Source of the DNA: Ornithoclostridium sp949298505
GTDB lineage: Bacteria > Bacillota > Clostridia > Christensenellales > UBA3700
Length of the DNA stretch: 51,114 nucleotides
NCBI GenBank assembly: GCA_949298505.1
Contig: CASFWW010000032.1
Coordinates: 1-51,114, forward strand
Direction: 5' to 3'
Each line of letters starts with the position of its first letter. Within the stretch, counting starts at the first letter, position 1. Below the pieces are notes generated by a model. That model had not been told where the DNA came from and ran no database searches. It worked only from the letters and a program-made list of their open reading frames with translations. Shown in pieces: positions 15,888-23,631 of this stretch. Position numbers and translations under genes: made by a program.

Positions 15888-16714
15888 AAGCTTTCCACCA
15901 GCGCCTCCTCGTCTGTAATTCTCGGATCCACGTCCATACCCGCCTTGGCAAGCGTAACCGCAAGCTGAGTCACGTAAGGCACGCCCAGTTTGATCTTAGT
16001 CAGAAGTTTGTACTCTTTGAAGACGTCTGCGGGTTTGCCGTCAAGCACGATCTTGCCGTCGTTCATGACTATCAGCCTGTCCGCCTCGAGCGCCTCGTCC
16101 ATATAGTGAGTGATGTGGATCACGGTCATTTTTTCTTCACGGTTGAGCTGTTTGATCACCGCCATGACCTCGTCCCTTCCTTTTGGATCGAGCATAGCGG
16201 TCGATTCGTCCAGCACCATGACGCGCGGTCTGATCGCAAGCACTCCGGCAATTGCCAGTCTCTGCTTCTGACCTCCGCTCATCTTGAACGGAGTGGCATG
16301 GCGGAATTCGCTCATTCCGACCTTTTCAAGCGCCCAGTCCACTCTCTTTATTATTTCTTCGCGCGGAACGCCGAGGTTTTCCGGACCGAAAGCGATGTCG
16401 TCCTCAACGTTTGTCGCAATCATCTGGTTGTCGGGGTTCTGGAAAACCATTCCCACGCTCGAACGTACGTCGAAGATCTTCTTTTCGTCAGAAGTGTCCA
16501 CTCCGTAAACCAGCACTCTGCCCGCTGTCGGAGTCAAAAGACCGTTGAGAAGCTTCGCCAGCGTCGATTTGCCGCTGCCGTTGTGCCCGACGAGCGCGAC
16601 GAACGCGCCCTCCGCGATCTCGAGAGAGACGTCGTTTACCGCAGTCTGCTCCTCTCCTTCGCTCATCGGATAAGAAAAAGATACGTTTTCCAGCTTTATT
16701 GCAATTTCGGACAT
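15872..16714 (-). CDS. ecfA1: Energy-coupling factor ATPase EcfA1
   Basis: The first gene of the ecfA1-ecfA2-ecfT-truA operon encodes about 280 residues. Motifs are Walker A GHNGSGKST, Q-loop MVFQNPDNQMIATNVEDDIAFGPEN (typical of A1), signature MSGGQKQRLAIAG, Walker B VMVLDESTAMLDP (Ser in place of the usual Pro) and switch His in VIHITHYMDE. The start is one of two adjacent ATGs (16717 or 16714); the second has the better spacing from GTGAGG. The upstream extension of the open frame is unsupported because the promoter lies inside it. Confidence 0.94.
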   Translation of the reverse strand: MSEIAIKLENVSFSYPMSEGEEQTAVNDVSLEIAEGAFVALVGHNGSGKSTLAKLLNGLLTPTAGRVLVYGVDTSDEKKIFDVRSSVGMVFQNPDNQMIATNVEDDIAFGPENLGVPREEIIKRVDWALEKVGMSEFRHATPFKMSGGQKQRLAIAGVLAIRPRVMVLDESTAMLDPKGRDEVMAVIKQLNREEKMTVIHITHYMDEALEADRLIVMNDGKIVLDGKPADVFKEYKLLTKIKLGVPYVTQLAVTLAKAGMDVDPRITDEEALVESLCRLL

Positions 16715-16735
16715 CATGACCTCACAATTGAAAAA

Positions 16736-16764
16736 AGTATACCACAACGCGCGCAAAAGCGCAA
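16736..16764 (-). promoter_or_regulatory. sigma-A promoter of the ecfA1 operon
   Basis: Minus-strand TTGCGC (16764-16759), 17-bp spacer, TATACT (16741-16736); the start point falls about 14-17 bases before the ATG pair. Confidence 0.55.
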
Positions 16765-16967
16765 ATATTTGCGCGTAATTGTTCGCTCTGCAATGCAGGC
16801 GCCGTCAGCGACGAATCAACCGTTGCCACGGATGCCTTTCCTCGTCAAGACGTTTATCTCAGATTCATGGAAAAATCTTACTGCCGACAATCCGGAAAAC
16901 ATTGTTCAACCGCTTTTTGAAAAGCCGAAAATTTTAAGACGGCGGTCAAGTTATTGATTTAAATTCA

Positions 16968-16996
16968 TTGACTTGGAAAAATCAATCCTTTATAAT
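16968..16996 (+). promoter_or_regulatory. sigma-A promoter of nifJ
   Basis: TTGACT (16968-16973), 17-bp spacer, TATAAT (16991-16996). A leader of about 75 nt leads to GGAGG before the ATG at 17078. The rest of the 16765-16967 gap shows nothing recognisable. Confidence 0.8.
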
Positions 16997-17077
16997 TACA
17001 GATGTGTGTGAAAATTAAATAAATATTATATACACAAACTTAATCAAAAACTATATTTTGTTAATCGGAGGTTTACA

Positions 17078-20000
17078 ATGGGCAAAAAAATGACTATTGA
17101 CGGCAACACCGCGGCAGCGCATATCGCCTATGCGTTCAGCGAAGTTGCGGCAATCTATCCTATCACGCCGTCCTCGCCTATGGCGGAAAACGCCGACGAG
17201 TGGGCGAATGCCGACCGCAAAAATCTGTTCGGTCAGACTCTTAGACTGGCTGAGATGGAATCTGAAGCAGGCGCAGCGGGCGCGGTTCACGGTTCTCTGA
17301 GCGCAGGCGCTCTGACCACCACCTTCACCGCAAGCCAGGGTCTTCTTCTGATGATCCCCAACATGTACAAAATTGCCGGCGAACTTACTCCCTGCGTGTT
17401 CCACGTCAGCGCTCGTGCGCTCGCTTATCACGCTCTGAACATCTTCGGCGACCACAGCGACGTTATGGCTTGCCGTCAGACCGGATTCGCGATGCTCTGC
17501 TCCAACTCCGTTCAGGAAGTTATGGACCTCGCTCTCGTCGCTCACCTCGCAACGCTGAAATCCAGAGTGCCGTTCCTGCACTTCTTCGACGGTTTCAGAA
17601 CTTCTCACGAGGTCTCCAAAATCGAGATGATCGATTACGACGAATTCAAGCCGCTCGTATTCGACAAATATATGCCCTATATCAAAGATTTCAAGGCGCG
17701 CGCCCTCAACCCCGAGCATCCGACTCAGAAGGGCACGGCTCAGAACCCCGACATATACTTCCAGGGAAGAGAAGCTTCCAACAAGTACTACAACGCAGTG
17801 CCCGGCATCGTCGAAGAAGCAATGGAAGAAGTCAAGAAGATCACCGGCAGAGAGTATCACCTCTACGACTACTACGGCGCTGAGGACGCTACCGACATCA
17901 TCGTGCTGATGGGCAGCGGCGCAGAAACCGTTGAAGAAACCGTGGATTACCTCAACGCAAAGGGCGCAAAGACCGGTCTTCTCAAAGTCAGACTTTACCG
18001 TCCGTTCGCCATCGACAAGTTCGTCGACGCAATCCCCGCTTCGGTCAAGAACATCACCGTTCTCGACAGAGTCAAGGAAAGCGGCAGCGCGGGCGAACCT
18101 CTCTACCTCGACGTCGTTGCGGCGCTTGCGGAAAAGAACCGCAAGGCTAACGTCGTCTGCGGCAGATACGGCCTCGGCTCCAAAGAATTCAACCCCTCGA
18201 TGGTCAACGCAATCTTCGAGAATATGAAGTCCGAGTCTCCCAAGACTCACTTCACCGTCGGTATCGTCGACGACGTGACCGGCACTTCTCTCGAAGTCAA
18301 GGAAAAGATCGACGCGGCTCCCGCCGGCGCGATCAGCTGCAAGTTCTACGGTCTCGGCTCCGACGGTACCGTGGGCAGCAACAAGAACTCGATCAAGATC
18401 ATCGGCGACCACACCGAAAAGTACGCTCAGGCATACTTCGCTTACGACTCCAAGAAGTCCGGCGGTATCACCGTTTCTCACCTGCGCTTCGGCGACAAAC
18501 CGATCAAGAGCGCATACCTGATCGACCAGGCTGACTTCGTAGCGTGCCACAACCCCGCTTACGTCGTCAAGTACGACATGGTATCAGACCTCAAGGACGG
18601 CGGCACCTTCCTGCTCAACAGCCCGTGGACCGCTGAAGAAATGGACGAAAAACTGCCCGCTTCCATGAAGCGCGCTATCGCAAAGAAGCATATCAGATTC
18701 TACAACGTGGACGCGATCAAGGTCGTCAAGGCGATAGGCCTCGGCAACCGTATCTCCACCGCTATGCAGTCCTGCTTCTTCAAGCTGGCAGGCGTCATTC
18801 CTTACGACGAAGCGGTCGGCTATATGAAGCAGTTCGTCGTCAAGTCCTTCTCCAGAAAGGGACAGGCTGTCGTCGATCAGAACTTTGCGGCGATCGACAA
18901 CGCGGTCAGCAACATCGTCGAGATCAAGTACGACGAAAACGCTTGGGCTAACGCAACCACCGGCGCTGTCGCAAAAGCTACCACGGACGACAAATACTTC
19001 CTTGAATTCATCAACCCGATCCTCGCACAGGAAGGCGACAAACTCCCCGTCTCTGCGATCGAAGCGGACGGCACCGTTCCCACCGCCACCACCAAGTACG
19101 AGAAACGCGGCATCGCGGTCACCGTTCCGTCCTGGGACAGCAGCAAGTGCATCCAGTGTAACCAGTGCGCGTTCGTCTGCCCCCATGCGGCTATCAGACC
19201 CACCGTTCAGAAACCCGAAGTCCTCGCTGACGCTCCCGCTACTTTCGGCGTAGTCGACAGCAAGGCGGCAAAGGGCTACAAGTACCGCATGCAGGTCAGC
19301 GCGCTCGACTGTACCGGTTGCGGAAGCTGCGCCAACATCTGCCCCGCAAAGGAAAAGGCTCTGACCATGATCCCGCTTGACAAAGCGCTCGAAAACGGCG
19401 AAGCCGAGAACTGGGAATATGCGGACAAACTGCCCGAGACCGACGCTCCCGTCAAGAGAGACACCGTGCTCGGCAGCCAGCTCAACAGACCTCTGTTCGA
19501 GTTCTCCGGCGCATGCGCAGGCTGCGGCGAGACCCCGTACCTCAAGGTCATCACCCAGATGTTCGGCGACAGAATGATCATCGCCAACGCTACCGGTTGC
19601 TCGTCAATTTACGGCGGCTCCGCTCCGACCTGCCCGTACGCTAAGAACAGCAAGGGTCACGGTCCTGCGTGGGCAAACAGCCTGTTCGAGGACAACGCGG
19701 AATTCGGTTACGGCATCAACCTCGCTTACACCGCTCGTCGCGAAGCGCTCAAGACCAAGGTCGAAGCTCTCGCAGAGGCTTGGAAAGATTACGCTGACGG
19801 CAAAGCGGCTTGCGAAGCATGGCTTGCCGGCATGAACGACGCCGACGCGAGCAAGGCGGCAAGCGAAAAACTGCTCGCTGCTATCGAGTCCTGCAAGGAT
19901 TGCGGCTGCGAATGCGACAAGCTCTGCAAAGAGATCTACGACGAAAAAGACTGCCTCGTCAAGAAGTCCGTCTGGATGTTCGGCGGCGACGGCTGGGCTT

Positions 20001-20602
20001 ACGATATCGGCTACGGCGGTCTCGACCACGTGCTCGCTATGGGTCAGGACGTCAACGTCATCGTCCTCGACACCGAAGTTTACTCCAACACCGGCGGTCA
20101 GGCTTCCAAGTCCTCCCCGACAGGCGCGGTCGCTAAGTTCGCGGCAGGCGGCAAGATCACCAAGAAGAAGGACCTCGGCAAGATGGCTATGAACTACGGT
20201 TACGTCTACGTCGCTCAGATCTCGATGGGCGCAAACATGAACCAGTGCCTCAAGGCTATCAAGGAAGCGGAAGCTTATCCGGGTCCGTCCCTCATCATCG
20301 CGTACGCTCCGTGCATCAACCACGGTATCAATATGTCCAACAGCCAGATCGAAATGAAGAAAGCGGTCGACGCAGGCTATTGGCAGCTGTACCGTTACAA
20401 CCCGGCGCTCGCAGAGGAAGGCAAGAATCCGTTCACTCTCGACAGCAAAGAACCCACCGGCGATTACCAGGCGTTCCTGCTCGGCGAGAACAGATACGCT
20501 CAGCTCTCCAAGTCCAAACCCGAAGTCGCTAAGAAGCTGTTCGAACTCAACGAGAAACAGGCGAAAGAGAGATACGAAGGGTATAAGAAGCTGTCGGAGT
20601 GA
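17078..20602 (+). CDS. nifJ: Pyruvate:ferredoxin (flavodoxin) oxidoreductase, single-chain
   Basis: PFOR oxidatively decarboxylates pyruvate to acetyl-CoA and CO2 and reduces ferredoxin; it is the main carbon entry enzyme of strict anaerobes. The 1174-residue chain has the full domain order. The pyrimidine-binding domain I (YPITPSSPMAE) comes first, then domains II and III. The ferredoxin-like domain has two 4Fe-4S motifs (CIQCNQCAFVCP near 690 and CTGCGSCANICP near 750). The thiamine-diphosphate domain VI carries CAGCGETPYLK, NATGCSSIYGG and GGDGWAYDIGYGG, then NTGGQASKSSPTGA. Codons are strongly C-ending (GAC, AAC, GTC, CTC), unlike the AT-rich neighbours, as expected for a very highly expressed gene. 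It has its own promoter and terminator. Confidence 0.98.
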   Translation: MGKKMTIDGNTAAAHIAYAFSEVAAIYPITPSSPMAENADEWANADRKNLFGQTLRLAEMESEAGAAGAVHGSLSAGALTTTFTASQGLLLMIPNMYKIAGELTPCVFHVSARALAYHALNIFGDHSDVMACRQTGFAMLCSNSVQEVMDLALVAHLATLKSRVPFLHFFDGFRTSHEVSKIEMIDYDEFKPLVFDKYMPYIKDFKARALNPEHPTQKGTAQNPDIYFQGREASNKYYNAVPGIVEEAMEEVKKITGREYHLYDYYGAEDATDIIVLMGSGAETVEETVDYLNAKGAKTGLLKVRLYRPFAIDKFVDAIPASVKNITVLDRVKESGSAGEPLYLDVVAALAEKNRKANVVCGRYGLGSKEFNPSMVNAIFENMKSESPKTHFTVGIVDDVTGTSLEVKEKIDAAPAGAISCKFYGLGSDGTVGSNKNSIKIIGDHTEKYAQAYFAYDSKKSGGITVSHLRFGDKPIKSAYLIDQADFVACHNPAYVVKYDMVSDLKDGGTFLLNSPWTAEEMDEKLPASMKRAIAKKHIRFYNVDAIKVVKAIGLGNRISTAMQSCFFKLAGVIPYDEAVGYMKQFVVKSFSRKGQAVVDQNFAAIDNAVSNIVEIKYDENAWANATTGAVAKATTDDKYFLEFINPILAQEGDKLPVSAIEADGTVPTATTKYEKRGIAVTVPSWDSSKCIQCNQCAFVCPHAAIRPTVQKPEVLADAPATFGVVDSKAAKGYKYRMQVSALDCTGCGSCANICPAKEKALTMIPLDKALENGEAENWEYADKLPETDAPVKRDTVLGSQLNRPLFEFSGACAGCGETPYLKVITQMFGDRMIIANATGCSSIYGGSAPTCPYAKNSKGHGPAWANSLFEDNAEFGYGINLAYTARREALKTKVEALAEAWKDYADGKAACEAWLAGMNDADASKAASEKLLAAIESCKDCGCECDKLCKEIYDEKDCLVKKSVWMFGGDGWAYDIGYGGLDHVLAMGQDVNVIVLDTEVYSNTGGQASKSSPTGAVAKFAAGGKITKKKDLGKMAMNYGYVYVAQISMGANMNQCLKAIKEAEAYPGPSLIIAYAPCINHGINMSNSQIEMKKAVDAGYWQLYRYNPALAEEGKNPFTLDSKEPTGDYQAFLLGENRYAQLSKSKPEVAKKLFELNEKQAKERYEGYKKLSE

Positions 20603-20645
20603 CCGCTTCGCTCAGCAAGGGGCACCAAAATCCCAACGCTTAATC

Positions 20646-20674
20646 AAAGGGCTGTTCGCAAGGACAGCCCTTTT
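20646..20674 (+). terminator. Intrinsic terminator of nifJ
   Basis: AAAGGGCTGT/ACAGCCCTTT stem with an 8-nt loop and TTTT, 44 bases past the stop. A variant of this hairpin with different stem sequence recurs at 21391-21415 inside the second repeat cassette. Confidence 0.75.
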
Positions 20675-20758
20675 CATATACGCTAGGATTTGTGTTTCCC
20701 CTTGCTTTATCCCCTCCTTGCTTCGACCTCACCCTGCGGCTTTAGGTCTAATAAAGTA

Positions 20759-20790
20759 CTTTTCACAAAAAGCGTGGTTTTTGTGAAAAG
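20759..20790. repeat. Hairpin H1, 13-bp perfect stem with loop GCGTGG
   Basis: CTTTTCACAAAAA (20759-20771), loop GCGTGG (20772-20777), TTTTTGTGAAAAG (20778-20790). It has the same stem length and identical loop as H3 at 21500 but a different stem sequence. Confidence 0.8.
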
Positions 20791-20824
20791 AAAAAATAGT
20801 TTCCCCTTATGCTATCCCCTCCGA

Positions 20825-20854
20825 CAAAAAGTCTCGCCCTGACTCAACTTTTTG
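20825..20854. repeat. CAAAAAGT/ACTTTTTG hairpin, copy in cassette A
   Basis: 8-bp perfect stem (20825-20832 and 20847-20854) with a 14-nt loop. Related copies lie at 21289-21318 and 21462-21492, and inverted at 6177-6211. Confidence 0.65.
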
Positions 20855-20861
20855 CAGCGCA

Positions 20862-20892
20862 CTTTCGGCAAAAGCGTGGTTTTTCCCGAAAG
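20862..20892. repeat. Hairpin H2 with loop GCGTGG
   Basis: CTTTCGGCAAAA / TTTTTCCCGAAAG around GCGTGG (20874-20879); the stem carries one C-C mismatch and a bulge. It is an intermediate, decayed form of H3. Confidence 0.7.
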
Positions 20893-20931
20893 GGAATTAA
20901 TAATGTTATCATTGAGAATTGAGGGCATTTC

Positions 20932-21091
20932 TCCCAGTTTATTGGGAAAATTGATTTCTACTGATCTGAAATATTTTTGCTTCTCCCAGTTTATTGGGAA
21001 AATTATATTACTGTTTTGCGTTGTTTTTTCTTTTTCCCAGTTTATTGGGAAAAGCGCTCAACCTATTTCCTTTTCTCCCAGTATATTGGAA
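20932..21091. repeat. Palindrome array A, four units
   Basis: Units TCCCAGTTTATTGGGA or variants lie at 20932-20947, 20984-20999, 21035-21050 and 21076-21091 (the last decayed to TCCCAGTATATTGGAA), with start-to-start distances of 52, 51 and 41. The intervening sequences are AT-rich and related to each other, many containing TTGATTT or TACTG. The array is followed by the palindrome ACCAATATTTTTGGT. Confidence 0.85.
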
Positions 21092-21288
21092 AAAACAGGT
21101 TTTACCAATATTTTTGGTAAAATTATTATAAAGAACAGGAAACAAAGCTGTGATGCTTATTTTTTTTAATACTCCTCATCCCCACTGCCTTTTCGCAAGG
21201 GACACCAAAATTCTGACTTTAAATCAAAGTAATAAATTGCTTTTCATATACCCTTGAATTTTGTTTTTCCTTACGTTACCCTTCCGCA

Positions 21289-21318
21289 CAAAAAGTCACG
21301 CCCCGACTCAACTTTTTG
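21289..21318. repeat. CAAAAAGT/ACTTTTTG hairpin, truncated third copy
   Basis: The stem arms at 21289-21296 and 21311-21318 match the cassette A copy. The following CTTTCGGCAAAAAGCGT loses its second arm, because the sequence switches at about 21341 into the lead of cassette B. Confidence 0.65.
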
Positions 21319-21390
21319 CAGCGTACTTTCGGCAAAAAGCGTAATGCCGCTTCGCTTAGCATGGGGCACCAAAAATTTATCTGCTAAATC

Positions 21391-21415
21391 AAAGGACTGC
21401 CGCAAGGCGGTCCTT
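21391..21415 (+). terminator. Terminator-like hairpin in cassette B
   Basis: AAAGGACTGCC-GCAA-GGCGGTCCTTTT. It has the same position and flanks as the nifJ terminator in cassette A but a changed stem. There is no gene upstream for it to end. Confidence 0.5.
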
Positions 21416-21461
21416 TTCATATACGCAGAATTTTAGGTTCCCCCTACTATACCACCTCAGA

Positions 21462-21492
21462 CAAAAAAGTCTCGCTTTGACTCAACTTTTTG
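21462..21492. repeat. CAAAAAGT/ACTTTTTG hairpin, copy in cassette B
   Basis: Stem arms at 21462-21470 and 21485-21492 around a 14-nt loop similar to that of cassette A. Confidence 0.65.
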
Positions 21493-21499
21493 CAAGGGA

Positions 21500-21531
21500 C
21501 TTTCGGCAAAAAGCGTGGTTTTTGCCGAAAG
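21500..21531. repeat. Hairpin H3, 13-bp perfect stem with loop GCGTGG
   Basis: CTTTCGGCAAAAA (21500-21512), GCGTGG (21513-21518), TTTTTGCCGAAAG (21519-21531). Compared with H1, three adjacent stem positions differ on both sides and remain paired. Confidence 0.8.
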
Positions 21532-21569
21532 GGATTAATAATGTTATCATTGAGAATTGAGGGCATTTC

Positions 21570-21829
21570 TCCCAGTTTATTGGGAAAGACAAGTTTATTG
21601 ATTTAAATAATTCATTTTTTCCCAGTATATTGGGAAAGCTAGTTTTGTTGATTTGAATTATTTACGTTTCTCCCAGTATAATGGGAAAATCAGGTTTACT
21701 GATTTGAATCTTTCACGTTTTCCCAGTTTATTGGGAAATGCTGATTCTACTGTTTTAAGTTGTTTCTGTTTCTCCCAGTTTATTGGGAAAATCAATTAGT
21801 TTATTTCAGTTTCTCCCAGTTTATTGGGA
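21570..21829. repeat. Palindrome array B, six units
   Basis: Units start at 21570, 21620, 21671, 21721, 21773 and 21814, giving periods of 50, 51, 50, 52 and 41. The core is TCCCAGTTTATTGGGA with variants TATAT and TATAA in the centre, so the 5-bp arms TCCCA/TGGGA are invariant and the loop varies. The last period is 41 in both arrays, and the same ACCAATATTTTTGGT palindrome follows (about 21840-21854). Confidence 0.88.
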
Positions 21830-21996
21830 AAATAAAATTACCAATATTTTTGGTAAAAATTACTCCTGATGTTAATTACACATTACAGGCTTTTCTTTTC
21901 TTAGAATTTTTTATTTCGTTATCAAAAAAGCTGTATTATGTCAGCCGTGAACGGTAAACGTCACGATCAGATGTCCTGACTGTTTTATTTTTATTG

Positions 21997-22025
21997 TTGA
22001 CTGATTTCCGTTTATTTTCTATAAT
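21997..22025 (+). promoter_or_regulatory. sigma-A promoter of the GNAT-TIR gene
   Basis: TTGACT (21997-22002), 17-bp spacer, TATAAT (22020-22025). The leader is about 24 nt with AGGCGAGG before the ATG. The last palindrome of array B ends about 170 bp upstream. Confidence 0.75.
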
Positions 22026-22055
22026 TATATTAAGCACTTAAGGCGAGGCGATCTT

Positions 22056-23174
22056 ATGAAAATTTTGATAATAGAAGGCAAAGACGTCACAGCGGAAGAT
22101 ATCGCTCAGGCGGCGTATCTGGACACTCTCGTTTACGACAAACTTTTCTGTGCGCCGGTGGACATATGCCTGAAATGGAACAGCGTAAACAATCGCATAT
22201 ACACTATGGCGAAAGACGAAGAAACGGGAAAGATTGTCGCTTACGTCAATTTGTCGCCTGTCACCGATTACTATTACGAACAGATCAAAAGCGGAACTTT
22301 TCTGGACGTATATCTGCCTGCCGAAGCCATTGTTTCGTACGACATGCCCAGTTGTATGTATAATCTGTACTTTTCTTCCATCGTGATCCACCCGGATTAT
22401 CAGAACACCGGAATTTTCCTGCCGCTGTACAACGCGATAGTCAACAAGTTTATCTCACTTGGAAAATCGGGAGTTTTTATCCACCGTATGATCGCCGACG
22501 CGGTGAGCGAACGCGGCAGGCAGTTCTGCCGTCTTTTCGGTATGCATAACGTGAAAAATTCGGAACACAATTCGACGATATACGAAGTTTCACTTCTTCC
22601 GCCGAGGTTTAAAGTTTCGTCCCGCCCGACGAAAGAACTTTACGATTTTTACAACGAAGTTTACAATGAAAACAAGGACTTTATGCCCGAAACGGTTGAC
22701 GAATCGCAAGAAGATCAGCCGGAAAAAGACGCCGGATTTGACGTCTTTATATCATATAAGCATAAAGACGACAACAACGAAAACACTCCCGATCTTGCGA
22801 TGGCAAAAGGTCTTTACAATGCGCTGAGAGCAAGAAACGTACCTGTGTTTTTCAGCGAACTGACTTTAAAGGAACTTGGAACCGCGCGCTACAAGCAGAT
22901 GATTGACTCCGCTCTCGACAAGGCAAAAATTCTTGTCGTCGTTTGCACGAAGATAGAATACGTCGAAAAGGGCTGGGTAAATTACGAATGGGACAGTTTT
23001 TCCAACGATATCCTGAGCGACATCAAACCAAACGGTAAAATCTTCACTTATGTTGACGGCGTAAGCGCTCACGATCTACCCCGCACTCTGAGACAGCAAC
23101 AGGTTTTCGTTAAAAACGAAAACTCTCTTTGCAGTATCTGCGATTTTATAATCAACGCGCTCAAAGTCAGATGA
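22056..23174 (+). CDS. GNAT-like domain fused to a C-terminal TIR domain
   Basis: The 372-residue protein has a GNAT-like N-terminal domain (about 1-190): IVAYVNLSPV strand, then LYFSSIVIHPDYQNTGIFLPLYNAIV, which sits where motif A should be but has NTG instead of a full RxxGxG. An acidic linker (about 195-226) follows, then a TIR domain (228-372) opening FDVFISYKHKDD. Glu311 in WVNYEW is in the position of the TIR NADase glutamate. The GNAT half resembles the C-terminal half of the TIR-GNAT protein at 4100 (compare IVGYYTFAF..NIEQLLNGD with IVAYVNLSP..YYEQIKSGT). It is monocistronic, with its own promoter, and overlaps the convergent glycosylase gene by 8 bp. Function unknown. Confidence 0.8.
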   Translation: MKILIIEGKDVTAEDIAQAAYLDTLVYDKLFCAPVDICLKWNSVNNRIYTMAKDEETGKIVAYVNLSPVTDYYYEQIKSGTFLDVYLPAEAIVSYDMPSCMYNLYFSSIVIHPDYQNTGIFLPLYNAIVNKFISLGKSGVFIHRMIADAVSERGRQFCRLFGMHNVKNSEHNSTIYEVSLLPPRFKVSSRPTKELYDFYNEVYNENKDFMPETVDESQEDQPEKDAGFDVFISYKHKDDNNENTPDLAMAKGLYNALRARNVPVFFSELTLKELGTARYKQMIDSALDKAKILVVVCTKIEYVEKGWVNYEWDSFSNDILSDIKPNGKIFTYVDGVSAHDLPRTLRQQQVFVKNENSLCSICDFIINALKVR

Positions 23175-23631
23175 GATATTCTCTGAGTCTGAGCCACTCC
23201 TCTTCTTTCCAATTCCCTGCGTTGGCGGGAGATGTGGACGGAAGGCATTTGAAGTCTATCCCGGGATAGGCTTTTTTTGCGACCGCGTACGACTTTTTGC
23301 CGTTGCAGAACACCGCTTTGATATGCGTTGCCGCGAGGACTGCGAGAATGTCGCTCGGCACGGCGTTTTTAATGTCGCTGTCAAGCGAGCCTTCTCTGTC
23401 GCAGGAATATATGCTGTCCATAAGCGCGATGCCGTTTTCGAGAAGAAAAGCGCGCTTGCCGTCTATACTCTCGGGCACCGGCTTTCCCGTTATCTTTGCC
23501 ATTGTAGACCAGAAGCGGTTCCTGGGATGCATATAGTAAAATCCTTGTTTCAGGGATTCGACCGAAGCCATGCTCCCCAAAATAAGGATCTTGCTGTTTT
23601 TATCGTATATCGGCTTGAAGCTGTATATCAT
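23167..23631 (-). CDS. DNA-deoxyinosine glycosylase-type, uracil-DNA glycosylase superfamily
   Basis: The 154-residue protein belongs to the uracil-DNA glycosylase fold. The first motif, ILILGSMASVESLKQGFYYMHPRNRFW (residues 15-41), has the GS..S...YY.HPRN.FW pattern of the family annotated as DNA-deoxyinosine glycosylase, and the C-terminal motif is LPSTSPANAGNW. It should excise deaminated purines or uracil to start base-excision repair. It is the last gene of a five-gene operon, overlapping the preceding kinase-like gene by 4 bp, and its 3' end overlaps the convergent GNAT-TIR gene by 8 bp. Confidence 0.85.
   Translation of the reverse strand: MIYSFKPIYDKNSKILILGSMASVESLKQGFYYMHPRNRFWSTMAKITGKPVPESIDGKRAFLLENGIALMDSIYSCDREGSLDSDIKNAVPSDILAVLAATHIKAVFCNGKKSYAVAKKAYPGIDFKCLPSTSPANAGNWKEEEWLRLREYLI

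Larger units (their letters stand above)
20605..21860. repeat. Composite repeat region with two large cassettes
   Basis: No gene is visible between 20603 and 22055. Two segments share the same module order: a CAAGGGGCACCAAAA-like lead, an AATCAAAGG...CCTTTTCATATACG hairpin, a pyrimidine-rich TTCCCC stretch, a CAAAAAGT/ACTTTTTG hairpin, a hairpin with loop GCGTGG, the sequence AATGTTATCATTGAGAATTG, an array of 16-nt palindromes, and a closing ACCAATATTTTTGGT palindrome. Cassette A runs about 20605-21122 and cassette B about 21348-21860, with a truncated third copy of the left part at 21186-21345. Short frames opening here are built from the repeats and are not credible genes. Confidence 0.8.

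Noticed and set aside
17051..18550. 499-codon minus-strand frame across nifJ
   Set aside because: A shadow caused by the C-ending codon bias of nifJ; Val/Asp/Arg-rich and without a known fold.
20929..21835. CRISPR-like look of the palindrome arrays
   Set aside because: The repeat is only about 16-22 nt, the intervals are related to each other rather than unique, spacing changes at the last unit, and no cas genes are present.
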